From Methylophaga sp. OBS1 (GTDB taxonomy: Bacteria > Pseudomonadota > Gammaproteobacteria > Nitrosococcales > Methylophagaceae), in contig NZ_JAPDMS010000001.1 in the NCBI RefSeq assembly GCF_026319365.1, forward strand, positions 1,327,757-1,391,756: a stretch of 64,000 nucleotides of DNA, read 5' to 3'. Each line of letters starts with the position of its first letter. Within the stretch, counting starts at the first letter, position 1. The position numbers were made by a program, and so were the translations under genes. Of this stretch, positions 9,775-17,883 are shown one piece after another. Below the pieces are notes generated by a model. It was not told where the DNA came from, ran no database searches, and saw only the letters and a list, made by a program, of their open reading frames with translations.

Positions 9775-10616
9775 GCCAGGCGCTCCCGCTCCCGGCAGGA
9801 TCTGGCCAGCTTCAGCAAGTCCTCAAAGCTTTTTTGCTCGGCTGCACTGGGGCTGAAGAAGTGGGCTGCTGAAATCTGGTAAAAACTTTCAATATCGGTT
9901 TTCAACGGTGCCAGCCAGGGACAATTCTGCCAGAGGTTTTCAAGCTCACTGTTAATCACCACACGACCTGCACAGCGATTGAATGCATGATGCAGGACGC
10001 GGCTGGCGACATCGGCATCTTTACGTCCCAACAAACGCATTTTATTGAGTTCAAACATCGCGGTGGCAAAGGGCAGACGGTGCCGTGGACGCAGGCCGAA
10101 GTGCCACAACAACCAGATCAGGCTACTCAGCAGCAGCACCGCCAGCGTAGCCCACAGTTGCCAGTTCAGTGTGGTCTGCTCTGTGGGCAACAGGCGCATA
10201 TCACCCCGTGGAATCATGTTGGGCGAGCCCTCGCCTTCATCACGCTGCTCCATGAATGAGCCAATCTGCATCGGCGCGGATGGCACCGTAATGAATTCGC
10301 CGTCTTTGGTTCTTAATTCCAGCGCCGGTGTCGCAACTTCACGGTTTTCCGCCGGCACATTAATCAACTGAAAGTACAATCTCAGTCGGTTGTCCTGCTG
10401 TTCAAGCTCATGCAGGTAAAGCCAGGGACCATAGCGTTTTTCAATCTGAGGCAATGAGTGTGAATCGAGATCAGCAACCGGCACCGGCAATACGACCGTG
10501 GCGGTCAGCCTGTCGCCAATCAGCAGGCCCCAACTCCGATCCAGTTCTATTGATGTGTCTATCGCCTGCGCCTGCAGGGAAAACAGAAACAAGATTAGTA
10601 CTAAGCAATTACGCAT
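9771..10616 (-). CDS. mxaA: MxaA-like methanol dehydrogenase maturation protein
   Basis: A 281-residue protein with a signal peptide (LVLILFLFSLQAQA), a periplasmic beta-rich domain of about 130 residues, one membrane span (LWATLAVLLLSSLIWLLWHFGL) and a cytoplasmic helical tail of about 105 residues rich in charged residues. This layout fits MxaA, which is required for calcium incorporation into methanol dehydrogenase. It lies 10 bp after mxaS and overlaps mxaC by 4 bp. MxaA is poorly conserved in sequence, so the call depends partly on gene order. Confidence 0.78.
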   Translation of the reverse strand: MRNCLVLILFLFSLQAQAIDTSIELDRSWGLLIGDRLTATVVLPVPVADLDSHSLPQIEKRYGPWLYLHELEQQDNRLRLYFQLINVPAENREVATPALELRTKDGEFITVPSAPMQIGSFMEQRDEGEGSPNMIPRGDMRLLPTEQTTLNWQLWATLAVLLLSSLIWLLWHFGLRPRHRLPFATAMFELNKMRLLGRKDADVASRVLHHAFNRCAGRVVINSELENLWQNCPWLAPLKTDIESFYQISAAHFFSPSAAEQKSFEDLLKLARSCRERERLA

Positions 10617-10626
10617 ATCTGCATCC

Positions 10627-11514
10627 CTAAGCTCTTTTCATACCGTGAAAATATTCAGTCAACTGCTGCGGCGTGATATCACCGTCGACAAACAAAGGTC
10701 TGATGCGATAGCGCATGAAACACTCGGTCAACCGGGAAAAATGATCATCCATCTGCTGTTGCCAGCGTTTTTTCATGCCGGGCCGCATCCAGACGCTGTG
10801 GCGCTGACCGGTTTCGGCATCGCGGGTTTCCGCCCAGCCGGCATGCGACGGGAAATGATCCACATCATCATGGCGCCAGACAATTGGAATCACGGTGTAC
10901 TGTGACAGCTTTCGCAAGCTGCGCTCGACCAGTTCCAGGTCATAACAAAAGTCGGATGCCAGAAACACCATGGCGCGTTTGTTATTGACCAGATCAGCAG
11001 CATGAACCAGACCCGCGGCGCCCGGTGCTGAAGGCGCCTCGGCCCTCAGCAGCTTCTCGGCTGCAAAGGCCGGCATACTGCGCTGAGTCGTCGGCATGAT
11101 AGTGAGGTCCTGGCGCCAGATGGAATCAAAAGCCGCCATCGCAAAGCGATCACCCAGACCGATGGAGGTATGAGCAATCATATGCGCCAGTCTCGCCAGA
11201 CGCTCATGGTTCACACTGGCTACCGACATCGATTTACTGACATCGGCCAGCAGCCATAAAGTGATAGAAGCGCGCTGCTGGTAGCGTTTCACCAGCCAGC
11301 GCTGTTGCTGCTGGGTGATATCTGCCGCCTGACTGCGGATACTGGCACGGATATCCAGCCTGCGCGGATCGGGATAATCAAACAGATCAGCAAAGCCGGC
11401 AAAGCGATCGCCACTGCCCAATGCGGTGCCGCTGTGCGCACCCGGCACATGGCCGAAAACCTTATCCGGAAAACGGTAAGTAAATTCCTGCGGCTGCAGG
11501 TCTCGTAAATCCAT
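10627..11514 (-). CDS. mxaS: MxaS-like DUF58 protein
   Basis: A soluble 295-residue DUF58 protein. It has the family region FADLFDYPDPRRLDIRAS followed by a VWA-like segment with LLADVSKSMSVAS. DUF58 proteins pair with MoxR ATPases, and MxaS is the partner in methanol dehydrogenase operons. It starts 5 bp after the mxaR stop and ends 10 bp before mxaA. A general MoxR-operon DUF58 protein is the alternative; the flanking mxaR and mxaACKL-type genes make MxaS the better name. Confidence 0.82.
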   Translation of the reverse strand: MDLRDLQPQEFTYRFPDKVFGHVPGAHSGTALGSGDRFAGFADLFDYPDPRRLDIRASIRSQAADITQQQQRWLVKRYQQRASITLWLLADVSKSMSVASVNHERLARLAHMIAHTSIGLGDRFAMAAFDSIWRQDLTIMPTTQRSMPAFAAEKLLRAEAPSAPGAAGLVHAADLVNNKRAMVFLASDFCYDLELVERSLRKLSQYTVIPIVWRHDDVDHFPSHAGWAETRDAETGQRHSVWMRPGMKKRWQQQMDDHFSRLTECFMRYRIRPLFVDGDITPQQLTEYFHGMKRA

Positions 11515-11519
11515 GATGA

Positions 11520-12539
11520 TTAAGGTGTGGCGATGTGATCGCGCAGCGCACTGACAAACTGCGGCATGATCTGTTCACGGCGACCTTCATAGACCGGCGA
11601 CAGGAACACACGGTGTGTCATCGACGGCAACAGCACGGTATGGATATCATCCGGCAGCACATGATCTCGGCCTTCCAGCCAGGCACTGACCTTGGCTGCA
11701 CGGACCATGGCAGACATACCACGGACACTGGCACCCGCTACCACCAGGTCTTCTACGTAGATATCGTCCATTTCAATGCCCATTTCCGCTGGTTTCCAGC
11801 TGGCATCCCAGAGTCGTACCACGTAGTTCTCAATTTCCGGCGAGACAAAGATGGAACGCTGGATTTCACGGTCAAGCTGATTGAGTTCACGATAATCCAG
11901 CAAGGGCTCACTGATACCGGCCAACAATTGATCGACATCATGGAAAGCCGGATCGAAAATCAGACGACGGCGGATTTCATCTTCTTCAGGACGACTGATG
12001 TTGATTTCAAACAGGAAACGGTCACGCGCTGCAGCACTGAGCTCAAAGGTTTCTTCTTTTTCCACCGCATTACGGTCGGCAAATACCACCATATGCGGGA
12101 AACGATATTCCTTACCGAAGGCTTCGACACTGCGCTCGGCCATAGCCCGCAACAACAATGATTGAACCTGTGGCCGGGCACGGTTGATTTCATTGAAGAA
12201 GAACACGGCAGTTTCTTCACCGTGACTAATCAGCGGACCGGGATCAATCACCGGCTTGCCGTCAGCATTGACCCAGGCACTGTAAAGCAGATCATTGGGC
12301 ATCAGGTCGACACTGCCCTCAATCCGGCCGAATGCGCCGCCGAGTGCTTTGGAAAAAGCCCGCAGCAAAGTGGTTTTACCGACACCCACACCGCCTTCCA
12401 GCAGTACGTGACCGCGCGCATGCAAAGCGATTAGTATCAGACGTACAGCCTGGGTCTGACCGACAACAACGTCATTGACGCCTTTTTCCAGTGCCAACGC
12501 GTGGTCACGCGCTGTTTGTAACAGCTGAGATTCAGCCAT
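11520..12539 (-). CDS. mxaR: MoxR-family AAA ATPase (MxaR)
   Basis: A 339-residue MoxR-type AAA ATPase, thought to act as a chaperone that drives maturation of partner enzymes. The Walker A motif is GGVGVGKTT near residue 50 and Walker B is VFFFNEINRA. Sensor and arginine-finger regions follow (ELSAAARDRFLFEI), with the MoxR lid domain after that (VVAGASVRGMSAMVRAAKVSA). It leads the conserved mxaRSACKL order and is preceded by a small membrane-protein gene 45 bp upstream. MoxR ATPases occur in many operons; the partner genes here point to methanol dehydrogenase activation. Confidence 0.88.
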   Translation of the reverse strand: MAESQLLQTARDHALALEKGVNDVVVGQTQAVRLILIALHARGHVLLEGGVGVGKTTLLRAFSKALGGAFGRIEGSVDLMPNDLLYSAWVNADGKPVIDPGPLISHGEETAVFFFNEINRARPQVQSLLLRAMAERSVEAFGKEYRFPHMVVFADRNAVEKEETFELSAAARDRFLFEINISRPEEDEIRRRLIFDPAFHDVDQLLAGISEPLLDYRELNQLDREIQRSIFVSPEIENYVVRLWDASWKPAEMGIEMDDIYVEDLVVAGASVRGMSAMVRAAKVSAWLEGRDHVLPDDIHTVLLPSMTHRVFLSPVYEGRREQIMPQFVSALRDHIATP

Positions 12540-12584
12540 GTTCTCTCCCCTTAACTATTTTTATGTTTTTTGTGCCGGACTACT

Positions 12585-12983
12585 TTACCAAGCAAATTGC
12601 AGAAAAGTGAATCCAATCCAGACAAAACCCACCGTAGTAATGGCAAAACTCACTGCCGAGAATAGTTTCCAGATCATTTTGTCCCAGAACGCCATGTCAA
12701 ATGCCGCGATAATAAATATAGTCGGGTTGGTGAAGCCGCCAATCGCCACCGCCCAGCATGCCACCACCGGCAGCTCGATACCAGCGCCTCTGGCAGCGCC
12801 GTAAAACCCCAGACTGAATAAAGCCATCAGTGCATAATCGACATGCGCCCTTATCATGGTTTTGTAGTCGATAATAAATGCATCCACACCGGGCAATGGA
12901 AACCACTTGGCAAAGGTCATCAACCAGGCGCTCAGAATCAACGCTGCTATCGTCGCCACAGCACCAATCAGTAATATTTCCAT
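12585..12983 (-). CDS. small four-span membrane protein of unknown function
   Basis: A 132-residue, very hydrophobic protein with about four membrane spans: LLIGAVATIAALILSAWLM, YALMALFSLGFYGAA, LPVVACWAVAIGGF and LFSAVSFAITTVGFVWIGF. I do not recognise the family. It is the first gene of the mxa-like run, 45 bp ahead of mxaR and divergent from the sensor kinase at 13165. The segment HVDYALMALFSLGFYG, between the first two spans, carries the only charged residues inside the membrane region and might be functional. Expression with mxaR is likely from position only. Confidence 0.75.
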   Translation of the reverse strand: MEILLIGAVATIAALILSAWLMTFAKWFPLPGVDAFIIDYKTMIRAHVDYALMALFSLGFYGAARGAGIELPVVACWAVAIGGFTNPTIFIIAAFDMAFWDKMIWKLFSAVSFAITTVGFVWIGFTFLQFAW

Positions 12984-13164
12984 CTTTTTCTCTCGCTCTG
13001 TTTATTGTTATTGCAACCACCGCTATTAAAAACGGCGAGCGAGATGACCGCACCAGATATCTGCCCTCAAAGCTCGGGCAAATTTCCCGAGCTGGAATTG
13101 ACGACTTTCAAGCTGACCGTATAGAGCCTAGACTTTAACTTCCTTTGAGCCCCGTGAAATACGC

Positions 13165-14538
13165 ATGAATTTAAAAGCTCAGTTGCTGGTTCGCATACTG
13201 CTGATTGCACTGGTCTGCCTGATGGGCAGTGCCTGGTATGTGTTGTACCAGACCGATAAACAGGCGATCTTCGAAGCCAAGCAGACCGCGAACCGGATAG
13301 AAAGGCAAACCCGGCAGCAGATGCTGCAGATGTTCCAGCGCTATGATTTTTCAAGGCCTTTTCCTGATGTGAATCAATGGCGAGGTATCGGCGGTGTGCC
13401 CGGTTCCTGCACCCAGTTCCTGTCGCGGACCCAGAGTCGTGAGCGAAGCCTTTGTAACGACATGCCTGATCTTAAAACCACCTATCCAAACTGGTTCGGC
13501 AACGTTTACCAGCAGTTTTTTAATCCGGATTATGAAGTCAGAACCCCGGTCAATTTCAATGCACTGCGCTACGGCACCGTGCTGGTGACGCTCAATGTAC
13601 AGATGGAAACTACCCGTGCCTGGAATAACCTGCGCGCCGTCATCGGCGTATTGACGGTCACTTTCGTCGCCTTGTGCATTTTGATGTTCTGGACCATTAA
13701 CCGCATGCTGCAACCCGCACAGCGTATTGTCGGCGGACTGGAAAAAATGCGCGAAGGCAATCTGGATTATCGTCTGCCGAGCTTCGATATCGTGGAATGG
13801 CGCCGCACCAGCGAGGCGATCAATGCACTTGCCAGCAGTCAGCAGCATACCTTGGCAGAAAATAAAAGACTGGCCATGAAACTGATGAACGCTCAGGAAG
13901 AGGAACATCGTTATATATCCCGGGAACTGCATGATGAATTCGGTCAATGTCTGGCGGGCATCAATGCAGTCACTGCTTCCGTGGTTCAAACCGCCAGAAA
14001 GGATTGCCCTGCTGTGGTGGATGAAGTGCAGTCTATCAGTCATATCACGGGTCATATGATGACTGCGCTGCGTAATCTTTTGACCCGCCTGAGACCGTCA
14101 GAGGTGGACGAACTTGGGCTCAGTGCCAGTCTGAGACAACTGGTGAAGAGCTGGAACCAGCGCAGCGGCAACCAGACGCAATATGAACTGGATATCGATG
14201 ATAGCCTGGATCAGTTGCCGGATCCGCTACCGGTCAACATCTACCGGATTGTGCAGGAATGTCTGACCAATATCGCCAAACACGCCCGGGCCGGCAAGGC
14301 CGAAATCAGTCTGCGACGCATGACGGATGACACGGTTTCACTGATTATCCGTGATGACGGTATTGCACAGGCAGAATCCTTCGAAAACACCCTGGGTATG
14401 GGGCTGTTCGGGATTCACGAGCGAGTCACAGCACTGGGCGGACGCCTGAAACTTGAAGCCCTGCGCTACGGTGGCCTGCAGGTCAGTGCGTCGCTCCCGA
14501 TCCCTGAAGCCACTCAAGAGTCTTCACAACATGAGTAA
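13165..14538 (+). CDS. NarX-type sensor histidine kinase, MoxY-like
   Basis: A 457-residue membrane sensor kinase. It has an N-terminal span (LLVRILLIALVCLMGSAWYVL), a periplasmic domain of about 115 residues containing two cysteines, a second span (VIGVLTVTFVALCILMFW), a HAMP segment, a HisKA_3 dimerisation domain with ISRELHDEFGQ (phosphoacceptor His256) and an ATPase domain with YRIVQECLTNIAKHA and GMGLFGIHERV. The stop overlaps the start of the response regulator by 8 bp. Divergent placement from an mxa-type operon recalls MoxY/MoxX of Paracoccus, which control methanol oxidation. That role is inferred from family and context; the signal sensed is unknown. Confidence 0.88.
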   Translation: MNLKAQLLVRILLIALVCLMGSAWYVLYQTDKQAIFEAKQTANRIERQTRQQMLQMFQRYDFSRPFPDVNQWRGIGGVPGSCTQFLSRTQSRERSLCNDMPDLKTTYPNWFGNVYQQFFNPDYEVRTPVNFNALRYGTVLVTLNVQMETTRAWNNLRAVIGVLTVTFVALCILMFWTINRMLQPAQRIVGGLEKMREGNLDYRLPSFDIVEWRRTSEAINALASSQQHTLAENKRLAMKLMNAQEEEHRYISRELHDEFGQCLAGINAVTASVVQTARKDCPAVVDEVQSISHITGHMMTALRNLLTRLRPSEVDELGLSASLRQLVKSWNQRSGNQTQYELDIDDSLDQLPDPLPVNIYRIVQECLTNIAKHARAGKAEISLRRMTDDTVSLIIRDDGIAQAESFENTLGMGLFGIHERVTALGGRLKLEALRYGGLQVSASLPIPEATQESSQHE

Positions 14539-15205
14539 TACTGTCACGATTATGCTGGTCGATGACCATGCCATTGTCAGGGAGGGTTACCGCTCTCTGC
14601 TGCAGAAACAAGCCGAGTTTGAGGTCATATGTGAAGCCGGTGATGGCAACGAAGCCTACAACCATTACAAACACTATCAGCCTGATGTCGTGGTCATGGA
14701 TATTTCCCTGCCCGGCCAGAGCGGCCTGAAAGCGATTGAACGGATTCGTCAGTATGACGGCAGTGCCCGGGTGCTGGTATTCAGCATGCATCAGAATCCC
14801 AGCTTTGCTCTGCAGGCCACGCGCGCCGGTGCACTGGGCTACATTACCAAAAGCAGTGAACCGGAAGCCCTGATCCGGGCTATTCATCAGGTGGCTCAGA
14901 ATAAACATACGCTAAGCGCCGATATCGCTCAGGCACTGGCCATGGAGAAACTGGGACAGGAGCAGTCAGCGCTGGACGAACTGACCGTCAGGGAATTCGA
15001 GATTTTGCGTTTACTGGTCGATGCCAAGTCGAATCAGGCGATTGCTGAACTGCTCAATATCAGCCCTAAAACCGTGTCCAACTCGCATTACATCATCAAG
15101 AAAAAGCTGGGCGTCAGCAGTGATATTGAACTGACCCGACTCGCAATAAAAATGAACCTCGTCAACCTGTTGGATCTGGTTGACGAGGCTCCAGGTTCAG
15201 AATGA
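14531..15205 (+). CDS. NarL/LuxR-type response regulator, MoxX-like
   Basis: A 224-residue regulator with a receiver domain (IMLVDDHAIVREGYRSLL, phosphoacceptor Asp57 in VVMDISLPG) and a C-terminal LuxR-type helix-turn-helix (LTVREFEILRLLVDAKSNQ followed by IAELLNISPKTVSNSHY). The ATG at 14531 lies inside the end of the kinase gene, so the pair is translationally coupled. An upstream in-frame start exists but lies deep in the kinase and has no sequence similarity to a receiver domain. By analogy with MoxX it may activate the divergent mxa-like genes and perhaps pqqA. No binding site could be assigned. Confidence 0.9.
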   Translation: MSNTVTIMLVDDHAIVREGYRSLLQKQAEFEVICEAGDGNEAYNHYKHYQPDVVVMDISLPGQSGLKAIERIRQYDGSARVLVFSMHQNPSFALQATRAGALGYITKSSEPEALIRAIHQVAQNKHTLSADIAQALAMEKLGQEQSALDELTVREFEILRLLVDAKSNQAIAELLNISPKTVSNSHYIIKKKLGVSSDIELTRLAIKMNLVNLLDLVDEAPGSE

Positions 15206-15218
15206 AATCCTGATGCTA

Positions 15219-16799
15219 TCAGGCAGCGTTGGTTTCTTTGTCATCATCAAAGTCGCTGCGGATGATGTAATCGAATGATCCCAATGCAGCCCGGGCACCA
15301 TCCCCCATCGCCATGATGATTTGCTTGTATGGGATGGTGGTGACGTCCCCTGCAGCAAACACACCCGGCATTGAAGTCTGGCCGTGATTGTCGATTTCGA
15401 TTTCACCGTATTTGCTCAGTGTAATCGTATCCTCCAACCAGTCAGTATTGGGCACCAGACCAATCTGGATAAATACCGCGTTCAGATCCAGCGTGTGTTT
15501 CTGCTCGGTGGCACGGTCGATATAGACCAGACCGTTCACTTTGCCATCAGCACCGGTGATTTCGGTGGTTTGCGCACCGGTGACAATGCTGACGTTATCC
15601 AGTGAGAACAGCTTTTTCTGCAATACTGCGTCAGCACGCAGTTCACCGTTGTACTCAATCAGCGTGACGTGACCGACAATACCAGCCAAATCAATCGCCG
15701 CTTCCACACCCGAGTTACCGCCACCGATGACGGCGACCGGTTTACCCTTAAACAGTGGGCCATCACAGTGCGGGCAGTAAGCGACGCCATGACCGCGATA
15801 CTCTTCTTCACCCGGCACACCCAACTGTTTCCAGCGGGCACCGGTGGCCAGAATCACGGTTTTACTGCACAGGGTCGCGCCGCTTTCCAGCTCGACTTCG
15901 ATCATTTTGTCTTTTTTGCTCAGCTTTTTGGCGCGTTGCAGGTTCATCACGTCAACATCATATTCCTTGACGTGTTCTTCCAGTGCTGCGACCAGCTTGG
16001 GCCCTTCGGTTTCTTTCACTGAAATGAAGTTTTCAATCGCCATGGTATCCATGACCTGACCGCCAAAACGCTCGGCCACAATACCGGTACGTATGCCTTT
16101 ACGGGCGGCATAGATTGAAGCTGAAGCACCGGCAGGACCGCCACCAACAATCAGCACATCAAAGTCATCTTTGGCACTTATTTTTTCTGCTTCGCGCTTA
16201 ACCGCGCCTTTATCCAGCTTGGCAATGATTTCCGGCAGGCTCATGCGGCCCTGGCCGAAGCTCTTGTCGTTCAGATATACAGTCGGTACCGCCATGATTT
16301 GACGCTCATCGACTTCGTCCTGGAACAGCGCACCATCAATCATGGTGTGGCTGATATTCGGGTTGTGAATAGCCATGACGTTTAAAGCCTGGACTACTTC
16401 CGGACAGTTCTGGCACGACAGAGAAATATAGGTTTCGAAGTGATATTCACCTTCCAGATTCTTGATCTGGTCAATCACTTCTTCGCTCAGTTTGGTTGGA
16501 TGCCCGCCGGTGTGCAGCAGTGCCAGTACCAGAGAGGTGAACTCGTGCCCCATCGGAATGCCGGCAAAGCGGATTTTTTCTTCGCCGTCCGGTTGCTTAA
16601 TCTGGAACGAAGGCTTGCGGCTGTCGCTGTGAACGTCATCGACAAAGCTGATTTGTGGCGACATCTCTGCGATTTCCTGCAGCAACTCACGCATTTCATT
16701 GGCTTTGGCACTCTCATCCAGCGCCGCAACCAATTCGATTGGGCGTTTGATGTTTTCCAGATAGCCTTTTAATTGTGCAGCGATGTTTGCATCCAACAT
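15219..16799 (-). CDS. ahpF: alkyl hydroperoxide reductase subunit F
   Basis: A 526-residue flavoprotein that passes electrons from NADH to AhpC to reduce hydrogen peroxide and organic peroxides. The N-terminal tandem thioredoxin-like region carries [12 protein letters not shown]. The FAD and NAD(P)H domains carry [18 protein letters not shown] and [17 protein letters not shown]. The redox-active CPHC motif is near residue 350 (YCPHCDGP), and the C-terminal FAD motif is GVFAAGDVT. Length and motif order match E. coli AhpF (521 residues). It lies 84 bp after ahpC with a GC-rich hairpin in between, so its expression is probably lower than that of ahpC. Confidence 0.97.
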   Translation of the reverse strand: MLDANIAAQLKGYLENIKRPIELVAALDESAKANEMRELLQEIAEMSPQISFVDDVHSDSRKPSFQIKQPDGEEKIRFAGIPMGHEFTSLVLALLHTGGHPTKLSEEVIDQIKNLEGEYHFETYISLSCQNCPEVVQALNVMAIHNPNISHTMIDGALFQDEVDERQIMAVPTVYLNDKSFGQGRMSLPEIIAKLDKGAVKREAEKISAKDDFDVLIVGGGPAGASASIYAARKGIRTGIVAERFGGQVMDTMAIENFISVKETEGPKLVAALEEHVKEYDVDVMNLQRAKKLSKKDKMIEVELESGATLCSKTVILATGARWKQLGVPGEEEYRGHGVAYCPHCDGPLFKGKPVAVIGGGNSGVEAAIDLAGIVGHVTLIEYNGELRADAVLQKKLFSLDNVSIVTGAQTTEITGADGKVNGLVYIDRATEQKHTLDLNAVFIQIGLVPNTDWLEDTITLSKYGEIEIDNHGQTSMPGVFAAGDVTTIPYKQIIMAMGDGARAALGSFDYIIRSDFDDDKETNAA

Positions 16800-16837
16800 G
16801 ATAAATACCTGTAATCAGTTAACAATATGTTGACCGG

Positions 16838-16858
16838 GTCCGGGCGCAGGGCCCGGAC
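16838..16858 (-). promoter_or_regulatory. intercistronic hairpin between ahpC and ahpF
   Basis: A perfect 8-bp inverted repeat, GTCCGGGC and GCCCGGAC, with a 5-nt loop. No T-tract follows in the ahp direction, so it is unlikely to be a full terminator. It could protect the ahpC message 3' end or lower read-through into ahpF. Confidence 0.6.
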
Positions 16859-16883
16859 ACAGTCTCTGGCAAGACGGCAGATC

Positions 16884-17450
16884 TTAGATTTTGCCGACCA
16901 GGTCCAGTGATGGAGCCAGTGTTTCTTCACCTGGCTGCCATGAAGCAGGGCAAACTTCGCCTTCGTGAGTCGCGACGTATTGTGCAGCCTGTACTTTACG
17001 TACCAGATCTTTTGCACTACGGCCGATGCCCAGATCGTTGATTTCAGCCGCTTTGATAACGCCGTCTGGATCCATGATGAAGGTACCGCGCAGCGCGACA
17101 CCGTCTTCTTCGATCATGACGTCGAAGTTACGGCTGATGCGGCCAGTTGGGTCACCAATCATTGGGAACTTGATTTTCTTAATGGTTTCAGACGCATCGT
17201 GCCATGCTTTGTGAACGAAGTGAGTGTCAGTAGAGACTGAGTAAACTTCAACGCCCATTTCTTTCAGTTGTTCGTAGTGGTCAGCCACGTCGCCCAGTTC
17301 AGTCGGGCAGACAAAAGTAAAGTCAGCTGGGTAGAAAACAAATACAGCCCATTTACCTTTGACGTCGTCACTTGTGACATCGACGAACTCGCCGTTGTGA
17401 TAGGCAGTCGCTTTAAAAGGTTTAATTTCTGTATTAATCAGTGATGACAT
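16884..17450 (-). CDS. ahpC: alkyl hydroperoxide reductase subunit C (peroxiredoxin)
   Basis: A typical 2-Cys peroxiredoxin of 188 residues (E. coli AhpC 187). The peroxidatic cysteine is in [12 protein letters not shown] and the resolving cysteine in GEVCPASW, with the C-terminal [15 protein letters not shown]. The start is ATG 17450, preceded by GGAGCTAATA as a good ribosome-binding site; a longer frame to 17495 adds residues not seen in the family. It reduces peroxides, with AhpF as the reductant. I looked for an OxyR-type site in the 240 bp upstream and found no convincing one. Confidence 0.97.
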   Translation of the reverse strand: MSSLINTEIKPFKATAYHNGEFVDVTSDDVKGKWAVFVFYPADFTFVCPTELGDVADHYEQLKEMGVEVYSVSTDTHFVHKAWHDASETIKKIKFPMIGDPTGRISRNFDVMIEEDGVALRGTFIMDPDGVIKAAEINDLGIGRSAKDLVRKVQAAQYVATHEGEVCPASWQPGEETLAPSLDLVGKI

Positions 17451-17640
17451 TATTAGCTCCTTTAATTGGGTTATGTCGTAAATGACAGTTGGCATTGTAG
17501 TCGAGCCTAATGGATAGGTACAACGACTTAATTCAATTAATATGATTGGTAAAAACGATTAAGAATTCAGGCAGACTGAATCGTCAAGAAATACTGCCTT
17601 TCCGTGGCTGTTGTCAGGGCTTTTTTGCAGAGGCTGAAAC

Positions 17641-17676
17641 AAAAAAGGCCCTTGAATTCCTCCAAGAGCCTTTTTG
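17641..17676 (-). terminator. rho-independent terminator after pqqA
   Basis: A 13-bp stem (with one G-U pair) and 8-nt loop: AAAAAGGCTCTTG pairs with CAAGGGCCTTTTT. The run of T follows in the minus direction, right after the pqqA stop, and A/T runs on both sides could make it act both ways. It separates pqqA from ahpC. Confidence 0.85.
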
Positions 17677-17692
17677 ATGAAATCACACTGTA

Positions 17693-17764
17693 TTAGCGAT
17701 TGCAAATGTACATAGTGACTTCGAAGCCGAAACGCATGTCTGAATATTCTGGTTTAGTCCACAT
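17693..17764 (-). CDS. pqqA: PQQ precursor peptide PqqA
   Basis: A 23-residue peptide, MWTKPEYSD at the start and [10 protein letters not shown] at the end, which is the PqqA signature. Glu15 and Tyr19, spaced E-x3-Y, are the two residues that PqqE joins and that become the pyrroloquinoline quinone skeleton. The ATG at 17764 is preceded by GAGGAC as ribosome-binding site about 8 bp upstream, and a strong terminator follows the stop. No pqqB, C, D or E lies nearby, so this is a stand-alone precursor gene; separate pqqA copies are known in methylotrophs, where high peptide supply is needed. It supplies the cofactor for PQQ-dependent methanol dehydrogenase. Confidence 0.95.
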   Translation of the reverse strand: MWTKPEYSDMRFGFEVTMYICNR

Positions 17765-17883
17765 GATGCAGTCCTCGTATTGTTTGTCGAGTTACCAGCA
17801 ATCTGATAACTATGAAGCAGTTTACCTTTCCATAGCAATCCGAACATCAGCGCTTTCCGCTATTACGGTCAGGATTTTTCCTA

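Noticed and set aside
13351..14055. A 234-codon frame antisense to the sensor kinase
   Set aside because: It is histidine- and glutamine-rich shadow sequence opposite conserved kinase domains.
17451..17640. An OxyR binding site upstream of ahpC
   Set aside because: The expected spaced ATAG/CTAT pattern is not convincingly present.
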